This document shows, one piece after another, positions 10,054 to 20,007 of a stretch of DNA of 64,000 nt; the stretch's first letter is position 1, and every line of letters starts with the position of its first letter. The position numbers and the translations under genes are program-made. The stretch is from NCBI RefSeq assembly GCF_033898505.1, contig NZ_JAXAFK010000001.1, positions 682,001 through 746,000 on the forward strand, given 5' to 3'. This stretch comes from Pectobacterium carotovorum. GTDB lineage: Bacteria; Pseudomonadota; Gammaproteobacteria; Enterobacterales; Enterobacteriaceae. A model generated the notes under the pieces. It searched no databases, was not told the DNA's origin, and was given only the letters and a program-made list of their open reading frames with translations.

Positions 10054-11115
10054 ATGTCAGCCTCGCCGCCGACGTTTTTGACGGTAGATGTACGTCGCTC
10101 AGGGCTACGCTTTTCCCAGCGAGTCTATATTCCACGCATTGTCGGTACGATACTGTGTTGCCTCTTCATTTCTTCCGTGCTGATAACCAAACCGACACCG
10201 GCGCTATTGTGGGTGTTGCTCTTTCTTAACGCCTTTGTCTGGCCTCACATTGCCTACATGCTATCCCTGCGGTCACGCGACCCTATGCGGTGCGAGAAAC
10301 GTAATTTATTGTTTGATGTGGTGTTTGGCGGCATCTGGATAGGGTTTATGGGGGTAAATCTTCTGCCCAGCGCGGTGATTGTCGCGATGGTCGGGATGAA
10401 TGGCACGGCTGGGGGCGGGATAAAGCTGTTTGTTCAGGGCATCGTATTACAGTGTGTTGCCTGTGTGCTGGTTCTTGTGTTGTTTGCAGTACCTGTATCG
10501 CTGGATACAACACCGATGCAGCTGTATGCCTGTTTGCCGATGTTGTTGATCTACCCAATTTCTCTGGGCTATGTCACCTATACCACCGCGCTGAAACTGG
10601 CGGAACACAAACGTATGCTGATGGAAGTCAGTATCCATGACGGGATGACCAGTCTCTATAACCGTCACCACTGGGAACGTTTGCTGAAGCACGAGTATGA
10701 TAGTTGTCAGCGCTATAAGCGCACGGCGACGTTAGTCCTGTTTGATATCGACCATTTTAAAGCCTTTAACGATAACTTTGGGCATAACGTCGGCGATCAG
10801 GCGATATTGCTACTGGCGCGCGAGCTGACATCCGGGTTTCGTGAAACGGATGTGATTGGGCGATTCGGTGGAGACGAGTTTGCCGTTATTTTACCGCAAA
10901 CGAGTGCGGGAGAGGCGCTGGATGCCGTGAGCCGCATTCGGGAGAGTTTGTCGCTGAAGTTCCTGAATCAGACGCCGCAGCTGGCGGTGTTTGTCAGCGT
11001 CGGTATCGCAGAGATTTCGCCGGAAATGGGCCAATATATTGACTGGTTAAAGTCAGCGGATATGGCGCTCTATCGGGCAAAAAATAAAGGTCGCCGCCGA
11101 ACCGAAGTTGCCTGA
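10054..11115 (+). CDS. dgcC: DgcC (AdrA)-like membrane diguanylate cyclase
   Basis: A 353-residue protein with an N-terminal MASE2 membrane sensor (about residues 15-180; several hydrophobic spans, with the typical RSGLRFSQRVYIPR entry) and a C-terminal GGDEF domain. The catalytic signature RFGGDEF is intact (G272-F276), and RETD at residues 263-266 sits exactly five residues before it, so the inhibitory c-di-GMP I-site is retained. It closely resembles E. coli DgcC, which makes c-di-GMP to activate cellulose synthesis. The ATG at 10054 is preferred to upstream starts at 10033 (GTG) and 10042 because GGGGG lies 6 bases ahead. It is monocistronic with its own terminator. Confidence 0.9.
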   Translation: MSASPPTFLTVDVRRSGLRFSQRVYIPRIVGTILCCLFISSVLITKPTPALLWVLLFLNAFVWPHIAYMLSLRSRDPMRCEKRNLLFDVVFGGIWIGFMGVNLLPSAVIVAMVGMNGTAGGGIKLFVQGIVLQCVACVLVLVLFAVPVSLDTTPMQLYACLPMLLIYPISLGYVTYTTALKLAEHKRMLMEVSIHDGMTSLYNRHHWERLLKHEYDSCQRYKRTATLVLFDIDHFKAFNDNFGHNVGDQAILLLARELTSGFRETDVIGRFGGDEFAVILPQTSAGEALDAVSRIRESLSLKFLNQTPQLAVFVSVGIAEISPEMGQYIDWLKSADMALYRAKNKGRRRTEVA

Positions 11116-11166
11116 ATATCCCAGGCTACAGCCTGAGATTTTGTGTATTTACTGCTAATGAAAAAG

Positions 11167-11204
11167 AAGCCCCTATCGCCATCGGGTGGTGACAGGGGCT
11201 TTTT
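11167..11204 (+). terminator. Terminator of dgcC
   Basis: AAGCCCCT / AGGGGCTT stem with a 19-base loop followed by a T-rich tract, about 50 bases after the stop codon. Confidence 0.9.
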
Positions 11205-11209
11205 CTTTA

Positions 11210-11264
11210 TTTATAAGAACCCAACTAGATTTATAAGCGCCAACTAGATTTATAAGAACCTAAG
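11210..11264. repeat. Short tandem repeat, 2.8 copies of a 19-20 bp unit
   Basis: Two full units (11210-11229 and 11230-11248) and a partial third (11249-11264) share TTTATAAG followed by AACC or CGCC and AACTAGA. The array lies between the dgcC terminator and the stop codon of the convergent binding-protein gene. Confidence 0.85.
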
Positions 11265-11270
11265 TCGCGA

Positions 11271-12374
11271 TTAATGAGGCAGAGCTTCTTTGGGATGCAG
11301 CCCCAGATTACCCGGAGACGGCTCACCTTTCACTTCGCCGAGGTACAAACCGATCTGGGCACGGAATGACTCTACCGCCGCACGGTCGCTCATGAAATCG
11401 GCAAAAGCCTGCGGGCTGGTGTTCTTATATTCCCAGATAGGCTTATAGCCAGCGGGGGGCGTAACGTCAGTACGCACCGACCACATATACCAGACATTGC
11501 TCTGCGTCTCTTTATCCAGTAGCCAGCTTAGATACAGCTTGGCGCTTTCCGGGTGTTTAGCCTGTTTGAAAATGGCTGCACGCTGCGCCCAGGAAACAAA
11601 CGGATCGTTTTTTGGCAGAACGAAACGCGAATTGGCGTTTTGATCGGGAGCCAGTGCGCCGTCGGTTGAGAAGGTCGCCGCTGACTTACCGCTTTCAACA
11701 TCGTCTGCGGGAGCCTGCGTACCGCGCACATAAACTGGGTTCTGTTCTTTGAATTTAGCGACATAGTCCCAGCCGTATTTATCCACGACCTGCTTAAACC
11801 AGAACAGCACGGCGTCGTCATCATTCGGGTAGGTTAAGACAATGCTGCCTTTCAGGTCGGGACGTAAATAGTCATTGGCTTCTGTTGGCCAGGCATTTTC
11901 AGCAATCAGCTTGGTATTGACCACGTTGCTGAATGCATCGACAAATACGCCGGTCCAACTGCCGTCTTTATCTTTAAACGCGGGATACACTTTGTCCCAG
12001 CCGATAGGTTTATAGTTCAGCAGCACACCTTCTTTTTTCCAGCGCGGGTAATCCTGCAAAGTCTGGAGCTGTACAACATCCGGTACCAGCGTATTCGTTG
12101 CTAGTTGGTTATCAATACGGGCATCGTGGAATTTGCTGTAGTCCACAATGACGTTGAGTTTCATGCCCGGAAAGCGTTTTTCAAACGCCTGTTTGATGCC
12201 ATCTTGCTGACCCGGTGTGTCACCGCCCGCGTAGACGGTCACGATACCGCCTTCCCGTAACGCATTTTGATAAAGCTCGTTAATCGGGCGTTTATCGGCC
12301 TCTACTGCCGCATAGCTGGTCGCTGCCGTCGCCATCAGCGCCGTAAATGCGACCACCTGTTTTAGTTTAAACAT
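11271..12374 (-). CDS. Orphan ABC transporter substrate-binding protein
   Basis: A 367-residue periplasmic binding protein with a signal peptide (MFKLKQVVAFTALMATAATS, cleavage near AAVEA). The body resembles the extracellular solute-binding family that includes iron and small organic anion binders (GIVTVYAGGDTPGQ near the N-terminus; a DVVQLQTLQD segment after it). No permease or ATPase gene is adjacent. A longer reading from 12464 exists, but the start at 12374 has an AGGAGGA ribosome site and begins the signal peptide. It lacks the paired tyrosines seen in the iron binder at 31030-32079, so the ligand is unknown. Confidence 0.82.
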   Translation of the reverse strand: MFKLKQVVAFTALMATAATSYAAVEADKRPINELYQNALREGGIVTVYAGGDTPGQQDGIKQAFEKRFPGMKLNVIVDYSKFHDARIDNQLATNTLVPDVVQLQTLQDYPRWKKEGVLLNYKPIGWDKVYPAFKDKDGSWTGVFVDAFSNVVNTKLIAENAWPTEANDYLRPDLKGSIVLTYPNDDDAVLFWFKQVVDKYGWDYVAKFKEQNPVYVRGTQAPADDVESGKSAATFSTDGALAPDQNANSRFVLPKNDPFVSWAQRAAIFKQAKHPESAKLYLSWLLDKETQSNVWYMWSVRTDVTPPAGYKPIWEYKNTSPQAFADFMSDRAAVESFRAQIGLYLGEVKGEPSPGNLGLHPKEALPH

Positions 12375-12596
12375 CGATTCCTCCTGAATGAGAGCCGTCT
12401 CTACCGACGCACTTTTTATCCTTTGTGGTTGTTGGTCAGGATAAGCGTGCATAGGCAGAATCATTGAATGACTATCAAATTATTTAATTTGTTTGATATT
12501 CATTACCCTGCTGAGATAACGGTTAATCTGCCTTCTATCAGCGGGTTTGCGTATGTTATCCGGTTGTGAATAATGTTAAATGAGAAAAAATTGAGA

Positions 12597-12623
12597 TTTT
12601 AATTCAAAAAAAATGAATTAAAA
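12597..12623. promoter_or_regulatory. AT-rich perfect palindrome upstream of the orphan binding protein
   Basis: TTTTAATTCA / TGAATTAAAA with a 7-base all-A centre. It lies within the 326-base gap 12375-12700, about 220 bases upstream of the binding-protein start and 78 bases after the monooxygenase stop. It could be an operator or a weak terminator. The rest of that gap is AT-rich with nothing else I can name. Confidence 0.5.
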
Positions 12624-12700
12624 TTTGGCGTGAAAGGCAGCAGAATAACGGGGAATTGCGGCGATATTTAGGCCGCCCTGCGACCTAAAATCGAATGAGT

Positions 12701-13006
12701 TCAAACGACGGGTAGGGAACTGTCAAACGGATCCATCAGCAGGAAGGTGCACTCGGCACGCTGGTGGCTGTTGATCATGGGAACCAGTCGCTGGAAGTGC
12801 TCAGTCTGGCAGTGAATATCCAGCGCGGCTTTATCTGGCCAGGTTTCGATAAAGGTGAAATGCCCCGGATCTTTCTGGTTGATAAAAAGCTCATAGGAGA
12901 TGCACAGCGGCTCCTGTCGGGTTTTCTCCACTAATTCGCGGTACAGCGGCATGACTGTCTCAATGTACTCCGGCTTAATAAAATCCTGTGCGATGACTTT
13001 AAGCAT
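12701..13006 (-). CDS. Small antibiotic-biosynthesis-monooxygenase (ABM) domain protein
   Basis: A 101-residue single-domain protein of the dimeric alpha-beta barrel ABM/YgiN type: MLKVIAQDFIKPEYIETVMP at the start, then CISYELFINQKDPGHFTFIE and ETWPDKAALDIHCQTEHFQR, which match the family core with its Trp and His. Members oxidise quinols or degrade small aromatic or furanone compounds; the substrate here is unknown. It lies between the orphan binding protein and the RpiR regulator, all on the minus strand, with a 47-base gap to the regulator. Confidence 0.85.
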   Translation of the reverse strand: MLKVIAQDFIKPEYIETVMPLYRELVEKTRQEPLCISYELFINQKDPGHFTFIETWPDKAALDIHCQTEHFQRLVPMINSHQRAECTFLLMDPFDSSLPVV

Positions 13007-13053
13007 AAAACGGCTCTCCCTCTCTGTGAGTCTTGCTGATTAAACGATGCCAA

Positions 13054-13911
13054 CTAGCCGCGCTGCTGTTTTTCGCTCTGCTCTGCGCCGTTTCCCTGTC
13101 GGTAAGCCAGCGATACCATCAGCGATTGCACCAGACACAGCGTGGCGGATTGTGAACGGAACGCATCAACCTGCGCCTCCTTCACCACAAAGCAGACGTC
13201 GCTGAGCGTCGCCAGCGGGCTGATCTGGCTGTCGGTAATGACAATTTGCCGCGCGCCGGCCTTTGCGGCCATTTCACTGACCATCACGGTTTCCTGCGAG
13301 TAAGGCGAGAAGCTGATGGAAACCACCACATCGCGTGAACTGACACGGCTGAGCTGTTCACGAAACATGCCTCCCAGGCCGTTAACCAGAATGGGGCTGC
13401 TTTCCAGATGGCTGAGCGCGTAGGTGAGGTAAGTGGCGACGCTGAACGAGCGCCGTAGCCCGACGATATAGATGGTCTCCGCCTGTGCCAGCAGATCGAC
13501 GGCTTTTTGCAGATCCTCTTGTGGGGTACGTGCCGCGAGCTGCTGCATCGCCTGCGCGTTTGAACGGGCAAACTCATGCAGAATATCCAACGGCGTTTCT
13601 GGCACGGCGTCGGCTTCCATCGCCCGAAATAGCCGCGCTCGGTCGGTATAGCTGGCCGTCTCCTCCACCAGATTCATACGGAACAGCTGTTTCATTTCGT
13701 TGAAGCCGCTGAAATCAAAGGCGTTGGCGAAACGAATCAAGGTTGAGGGGGGCACGTCAGCGCGTTCGGCGATCACCGCGACGGTATCAAAAGCGATACT
13801 GTTAGTATTATCCAGCACATAGTGCGCCACCTGCTGTAACCGCTTGCTGAGCGAATCATAGCGCTCGCGGATCTGTTCCTGCAATTCTCTCAGGCTGGTT
13901 GCCATGGGCAT
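13054..13911 (-). CDS. iolR: RpiR-family regulator, probable inositol regulator
   Basis: A 285-residue protein with an N-terminal HTH_6 domain (about residues 1-80; PPSTLIRFANAFDFSGFNEMK is the recognition region) and a C-terminal SIS sugar-phosphate isomerase domain (about 120-260; IYIVGLRRSFSVATYL, then DVVVSISFSPYSQE). RpiR proteins bind phosphorylated sugars and act as repressors or activators; IolR of this family controls myo-inositol catabolism in enterobacteria and rhizobia. Here the gene is divergent from iolA, which supports the assignment. A 17-bp palindrome 75 bases upstream (13986-14002) may be an autoregulatory operator. Confidence 0.85.
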   Translation of the reverse strand: MPMATSLRELQEQIRERYDSLSKRLQQVAHYVLDNTNSIAFDTVAVIAERADVPPSTLIRFANAFDFSGFNEMKQLFRMNLVEETASYTDRARLFRAMEADAVPETPLDILHEFARSNAQAMQQLAARTPQEDLQKAVDLLAQAETIYIVGLRRSFSVATYLTYALSHLESSPILVNGLGGMFREQLSRVSSRDVVVSISFSPYSQETVMVSEMAAKAGARQIVITDSQISPLATLSDVCFVVKEAQVDAFRSQSATLCLVQSLMVSLAYRQGNGAEQSEKQQRG

Positions 13912-13985
13912 ATCGGGTTATCTCCCAAAGACGTATAAGAACCTATCCCATTAGGGCGATTTCATGACTGGCGCCTGAAACGGAA

Positions 13986-14002
13986 CAGAAAATTCATTTC
14001 TG
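13986..14002. promoter_or_regulatory. Candidate IolR operator near the regulator gene
   Basis: The 17-bp palindrome CAGAAA-ATTCA-TTTCTG lies upstream of the RpiR gene and resembles the TGRAA-N6-TTTCA motif at 14291, 18608 and 18807, though with a 5-base centre. Confidence 0.45.
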
Positions 14003-14068
14003 GATACGGTTGTTTTATCTGTACGACATTTTCGACGGCACGCCTGTTATCGATACGGCGATTTTCAG

Positions 14069-14205
14069 AGGCTGCTCGCCTAATACTGGTCACTTAAGCC
14101 CGTTATTAGGGGAAACACAGGGGGAGGTTCCCGCAGGGAGGCCTCACCCCTGTGGTAGCCCTGTGTATCTCGATACTTAAACGATCGACGTTAGGCTGCT
14201 CGCCT
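14069..14205. repeat. Hairpin-rich segment bounded by 13-bp direct repeats
   Basis: AGGCTGCTCGCCT occurs at 14069-14081 and 14193-14205. Between them lies a long interrupted inverted repeat whose outer arms are CACAGGGG (from 14116) and CCCCTGTG (ending 14153), and a second CCCTGTG copy follows. It fills much of the 450-base gap between the regulator and iolA. Confidence 0.6.
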
Positions 14206-14290
14206 GTCTTTATGGACAACTGTCTTCAAGTTTACATAAAAATTCGCAGCGGATCACAATAATCAACATTTATTTTATTTTTACGTTAAA

Positions 14291-14306
14291 TGGAATATTC
14301 ATTTCA
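14291..14306. promoter_or_regulatory. Candidate IolR operator upstream of iolA
   Basis: TGGAATATTCATTTCA, a TGRAA-N6-TTTCA inverted repeat 57 bases before the iolA start, in promoter position. Confidence 0.55.
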
Positions 14307-14362
14307 TATACTGTAATCCGATATCAGCCGTTTGTCTCCTCAAAACCCACAAAGGTGTAAAC

Positions 14363-15874
<1,512 letters not shown>

Positions 15875-15924
15875 GGATTTGACCGCTAACGGGCGATGAA
15901 TGGAGTGCACTGGTTTTGCTCTTC

Positions 15925-16216
15925 CGGCGTCAAAAATTATGCTGAGGTAGGGGACACCGCCGAAAGAGCGACAGGGATGTCGCGAAAGCCAGTGCCGCGG
16001 AGGACAAAAACGTCAGAGACGTTTTTGAACAGCACTTGTGCTGGCCCGCAGGGCGAGCCCCGTTTATGGGGCGAGTAAGCACGTCACTGGCGGTTCGGAT
16101 GACGGTGGCGCATATCGAAGGGCCCGCGTAGCGGCATAATTTATCGCCATAAGCCTGGGTTCTCAGGGCGGCGGCGATTGAGCGCCCTGAGTCGGGCGCG
16201 TGCTACGACGCAGCAT
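15925..16216. repeat. Mosaic hairpin repeat, left copy (iolA-iolD gap)
   Basis: The 292-base element starts CGGCGTCAAAAATTATGCTG and ends with TCGGGCGCGTGCTACGACG then CAGCAT. Its inverted partner lies at 18322-18534. Shared internal block: AGCGGCATAATT, CGCCA, AAGCC and GGGTTC in the same order (16131-16161 here). Inside it are stem-loops AAAAACGTC/GACGTTTTT at 16006-16026, CAGCAC/GTGCTG at 16030-16043 and CTCAGGGCG/CGCCCTGAG at 16162-16191. No credible gene lies in the 430-base gap 15875-16304. Confidence 0.8.
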
Positions 16217-16304
16217 AAAAATGGCTAAATTTTCGCGCACGAAATGCTCGCTGAATATACATAGTTCATTATAGAAATCAGATCCTTATTTAAGGAGTAG
16301 ATCA

Positions 16305-18236
16305 ATGGATACGTGTCGCATCACCATGGCGCAAGCGCTGGTCAGGTTTCTCAACCAGCAATACATCAGCGTAGACGGTGAAGAATCCCCCTTTGTGCAG
16401 GGCGTCATGACCATTTTCGGTCACGGCAATGTGCTGGGCATCGGCCAGGCGCTGGAGCAGGAGGCAAACCGTCTCACCGTGCATCAGGGGTGCAACGAAC
16501 AGGGAATGGCGCACATTGCCGTCGGGTTTGCTAAACAGCACAAGCGGCGGAAAATCTATGCGGTGACCTCGTCGGTAGGGCCGGGGGCGGCAAACATGGT
16601 GACTGCCGCCGCGACCGCCACCGCCAACCGCATTCCAGTGCTGCTGCTGCCCGGCGATCTCTTCGCCTGCCGCCAGCCGGATCCGGTGTTACAGCAGGTT
16701 GAGCAATATCACGATCTGTCGATCAGCACCAATGACTGCTTTAAACCGGTGTCCCGCTACTGGGATCGTATTAATCGGCCTGAACAACTGATGAGCGCGC
16801 TGATTAACGCCATGCGCGTGCTGACCGATCCGGCCGATACCGGCGCGGTGACGCTGTGTTTACCGCAGGATGTGCAGGCAGAAGTCTGGGATTATCCGGC
16901 ATCGTTTTTCCGCAAGCGCGTCCATCACCTCGAACGTCGTCCGCCGGATGCGGCACGGCTGGATGAAGCGGCGGCGCTGATTGCGAGCAAGCGTCGTCCG
17001 ATGCTGATTTGCGGCGGTGGTGTTCGTTATTCCGGCGCGCATGATGCACTGGCGCAATTTGCCGAGCAGTTTGCGATTCCGTTTGGCGAAACGCAGGCGG
17101 GCAAGGGCGCGATTGTATCCTCACATCCGCTGAACTGTGGCGGCATCGGTGTGACGGGCGGGCTGGCGGCGAACCGACTGGCGCAAGAGGCGGATCTGGT
17201 GATCGGCGTCGGGACACGTTTAACCGATTTTACCACGGGTTCCAAGTCGCTATTTCAGAACCCGAACGTCGAATTTTTACTGCTCAACGTGGCCGAATTT
17301 GATGCGCTAAAACTGGATGCACTGCCTTTAATCGCCGACGCGCGCGTTGGGCTGGAAGCGCTGGCCGAACGGCTGGCGACGGCGTCGTATCGCAGCGGCT
17401 GGCAGCAGGCCGTTGAACAGGCTCGCACGGAATGGGAACGCGAGCTACAGCGGCTTTTTACCGTGCAGGACAAGGGCGAGCTGGTGCCGGAAGTGGTGGA
17501 CGGTCTGGAAGACAAGCTGGATGAATATCGCCAGATGCTGAATACCCATCTGACGCAAACGCGCGTGCTGGGCATACTGAATGAAGAGTTGGAAGACAAC
17601 GCGGTTGTGGTGGGCGCAGCGGGCTCGTTGCCGGGCGATCTACAGCGCGTGTGGCAGGTGAAGACGCCGGACAGCTACCATTTGGAATATGGCTATTCCT
17701 GCATGGGATACGAGATTGCGGCGGCGATTGGCGCACGCCTTGCGGCACCGCAACAGCCCGTCTATGCGATGGTCGGTGACGGTTCCTATCTGATGCTCCA
17801 CACCGAACTGCAAACGGCGGTACAGGAAGGCATCAAAATCACTGTGCTGCTGTTCGACAACGCGGGCTTCGGTTGTATCAACAACCTGCAAATGAGTCAG
17901 GGAATGGGCAGCTTCTGTACGGAAAACCGCTACCGCGATACGGAATCGGGGCAACTGCGCGGGGCACTCATTCCGGTAGATTTCGCCAAGAACGCGGAAA
18001 GCTACGGCTGTAAAGCGTGGCGGGTACATGATGAAGCCTCGCTCAGGCAGGCGCTGGCGGAATCACGTCAGCATTCGGGCCCTGTGCTGCTCGACATCAA
18101 GGTGTTGCCGAAGACCATGACGCACGGCTACGAATCCTGGTGGCGTACCGGCACGGCGCAGGTTGCTGACAACCCAGAGATCGAGTCTGCCGCCAATAGC
18201 GTGAAAGCCGCGCTTTCCCGCGCCCGTCAGTATTAG
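16305..18236 (+). CDS. iolD: 3D-(3,5/4)-trihydroxycyclohexane-1,2-dione hydrolase
   Basis: A 643-residue thiamine-diphosphate enzyme of the IolD type. N-terminal [18 protein letters not shown] gives the catalytic Glu region, [20 protein letters not shown] the pyrimidine-domain core, and [15 protein letters not shown] followed by [11 protein letters not shown] the GDG-N cofactor-binding motif. It opens the ring of the diketo-inositol intermediate to 5-deoxyglucuronate. Length fits the family. The AAGGAG ribosome site is 7 bases before the ATG. The gene stands alone between two inverted copies of a repeat, about 430 bases after iolA and 710 before iolG, so it may have its own transcript. Confidence 0.95.
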   Translation: MDTCRITMAQALVRFLNQQYISVDGEESPFVQGVMTIFGHGNVLGIGQALEQEANRLTVHQGCNEQGMAHIAVGFAKQHKRRKIYAVTSSVGPGAANMVTAAATATANRIPVLLLPGDLFACRQPDPVLQQVEQYHDLSISTNDCFKPVSRYWDRINRPEQLMSALINAMRVLTDPADTGAVTLCLPQDVQAEVWDYPASFFRKRVHHLERRPPDAARLDEAAALIASKRRPMLICGGGVRYSGAHDALAQFAEQFAIPFGETQAGKGAIVSSHPLNCGGIGVTGGLAANRLAQEADLVIGVGTRLTDFTTGSKSLFQNPNVEFLLLNVAEFDALKLDALPLIADARVGLEALAERLATASYRSGWQQAVEQARTEWERELQRLFTVQDKGELVPEVVDGLEDKLDEYRQMLNTHLTQTRVLGILNEELEDNAVVVGAAGSLPGDLQRVWQVKTPDSYHLEYGYSCMGYEIAAAIGARLAAPQQPVYAMVGDGSYLMLHTELQTAVQEGIKITVLLFDNAGFGCINNLQMSQGMGSFCTENRYRDTESGQLRGALIPVDFAKNAESYGCKAWRVHDEASLRQALAESRQHSGPVLLDIKVLPKTMTHGYESWWRTGTAQVADNPEIESAANSVKAALSRARQY

Positions 18237-18321
18237 ATTATTTCTCTTGGCGGTGGTTTCTGAGTCACACTTTTTATGCCGACTAAGAGATAGTTTCGTG
18301 CGCTATGATAACGTTATTTTC

Positions 18322-18534
18322 ATGCTACGTCGTAGCACGCGCCCGACATAGGGGGCTACGCCAGCCCCCTATGAACCCCGGCTTTTGGCGGGAATTATGC
18401 CGCTGACGCGGTGCCTTCGTCGGTATCACGCTTAACGGACCGCTTGCGACACGTTCCCTACGTGGCGCAAGCTTTCGCCGCGTCCTGCGGCTCATCCTAA
18501 GCCTGCTATCTCCTCAGCATAATTTTTTACGCCG
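18322..18534. repeat. Mosaic hairpin repeat, right copy, inverted
   Basis: Read on the minus strand this 213-base element starts CGGCGTAAAAAATTATGCTG and ends TCGGGCGCGTGCTACGACG then TAGCAT, the same ends as the element at 15925-16216. The block AGCGGCATAATT, CGCCA, AAGCC, GGGTTC recurs in order. The interior hairpin differs (CATAGGGGGCT/AGCCCCCTATG at 18347-18373), and the left copy holds about 80 extra bases. Confidence 0.8.
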
Positions 18535-18607
18535 AATAAAGGCAAAAACCGTGATAACTCCCTGTATTTTTGTCTCCGAGAGTGGGGAATGTGGAGGGAG
18601 ATTAAAT

Positions 18608-18623
18608 TGAAACATTCATTTCA
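18608..18623. promoter_or_regulatory. Candidate IolR operator upstream of iolG, distal
   Basis: TGAAACATTCATTTCA, a perfect TGAAA-N6-TTTCA inverted repeat in the iolD-iolG gap, 339 bases before iolG. Confidence 0.55.
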
Positions 18624-18806
18624 TTTTCAAACCACAGTTTCATTTTTCCTCCCGCAGTGCGCCAGTACCTGACCGATTCTCTGGTAGTCATGTATATCCC
18701 CACAAACGTTCTCAGGTGATGTGTGATTGGGGTTACAGAAAACAGCGAAGATGTCATGAAAATGTTAACTGACACGCAAAAACATAATTTTCAATTTATA
18801 CAAAAC

Positions 18807-18822
18807 TGAAATAAATGTTTTA
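18807..18822. promoter_or_regulatory. Candidate IolR operator upstream of iolG, proximal
   Basis: On the minus strand this reads TAAAACATTTATTTCA, 14 of 16 positions identical to the motif at 18608-18623. It lies 140 bases before the iolG start. Confidence 0.45.
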
Positions 18823-18946
18823 TTTTAGCTATCAGGATTTGCGGTAAAAAGCGGGTGATGGGGCTGGGGGAAGAATGCGACTAGCCGTTATCCCGTCACT
18901 TTTTCAGTCTGGCATTAAACGCCACTCAGGCAGCAAGGGAGCATCT

Positions 18947-19933
18947 ATGTTCAACATCGCTTTACTGGGCGCAGGCCGCATCGGCCAGGTCCATGCAGTC
19001 AACATCGCGGCACACAAAGAGACCAACTTATACGCGGTCGTCGATCCCAACCCAACCAATGCCGCAGCGCTGGCCGAACGCTACCATACCAAAGTGCAAA
19101 CCGTGGATGAAGTCATGAACGATCCGGCGGTGCATGCCGTTCTGATTGCCTCCGCGACTGACACACACGCCGACTTGATTGAGCTGGCCGCCAAACATGG
19201 CAAAGCCATTTTCTGTGAAAAACCGGTGCATCTGGATATTGCCCGCGTTCGCGATTGTCTGACCGTCGTCAAACAGCAGAACGTGCCTTTGTTTGTGGGC
19301 TTCAATCGCCGCTACGACCCGCAATTCCGCCGCGTCAAAACGCTGGCTGGCGAGGGGCGCATCGGTAAGCCGGAATCTCTGCTGATTATCTCCCGCGATC
19401 CGTCGCCGCCGCCTGCCGAATATGTTCGCGTTTCCGGCGGTATGTTCCGCGACATGACGATTCATGATTTCGATATGGCGCGCTTCATTATGGGCGAAGA
19501 GCCGGTGTCGGTCTTTGCGCAAGGGAGCAATCTGGTCGATCCGGCCATTGGCGAGGCGGGCGACATCGATACCGCGTTTATCGTGCTGAAGTTCGCCTCT
19601 GGTGCGATGGCGACCATCGTCAACAGCCGCCGCTCCGGCTACGGCTACGATCAGCGCCTTGAGCTGCATGGTGCGAAGGGTGTGCTCAGCGCGGGCAATA
19701 TCCGCGAAAACGTGGTCGAGCAGTGGACCGACGACGGCTGTCTGGCGGCAAAACCCGAATACTTCTTCCTGCAACGCTATCACGCGGCCTACGCGGCAGA
19801 GTGGCAGCACTTCGTCGATGTGCTGAATGGCCGCACCCAGCCGGAATGCTCCGGACTGGACGGTGAGCGTGCGCTGAATCTGGCGGATAAAGCCTTTGAA
19901 TCCCTGGCTCAAGGCAAGGAGGTCGCCGTGTAA
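18947..19933 (+). CDS. iolG: Inositol 2-dehydrogenase
   Basis: A 328-residue Gfo/Idh/MocA oxidoreductase: N-terminal Rossmann fold IALLGAGRIGQVHAVNIA, the catalytic-lysine motif CEKPVHLD near residue 95, and the family's DMTIHDFDMARF segment with the Asp/His pair. It oxidises myo-inositol to scyllo-inosose with NAD. The start at 18947 is preferred to 18875 because AAGGGAG precedes it and the Rossmann fold follows at once. It opens a run of eight same-strand genes ending with iolB at 28569, with gaps of 12 to 83 bases, almost certainly one operon. Confidence 0.94.
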   Translation: MFNIALLGAGRIGQVHAVNIAAHKETNLYAVVDPNPTNAAALAERYHTKVQTVDEVMNDPAVHAVLIASATDTHADLIELAAKHGKAIFCEKPVHLDIARVRDCLTVVKQQNVPLFVGFNRRYDPQFRRVKTLAGEGRIGKPESLLIISRDPSPPPAEYVRVSGGMFRDMTIHDFDMARFIMGEEPVSVFAQGSNLVDPAIGEAGDIDTAFIVLKFASGAMATIVNSRRSGYGYDQRLELHGAKGVLSAGNIRENVVEQWTDDGCLAAKPEYFFLQRYHAAYAAEWQHFVDVLNGRTQPECSGLDGERALNLADKAFESLAQGKEVAV

Positions 19934-20007
19934 CCGTATCGGCACATCGCGTTTTACCTGCTTTCAACCCTACACCCATACTCATAACAGAAGCAGAGAA
20001 AAGACAT

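Noticed and set aside
15896..16078. 60-residue plus-strand ORF between iolA and iolD
   Set aside because: It lies within the mosaic repeat element, has no family features and is explained by the repeat's hairpins.
15925..18534. Invertible iolD segment driven by the flanking inverted repeats
   Set aside because: The identical stretches are only about 20 bases and no recombinase gene is near, so programmed inversion is not supported.
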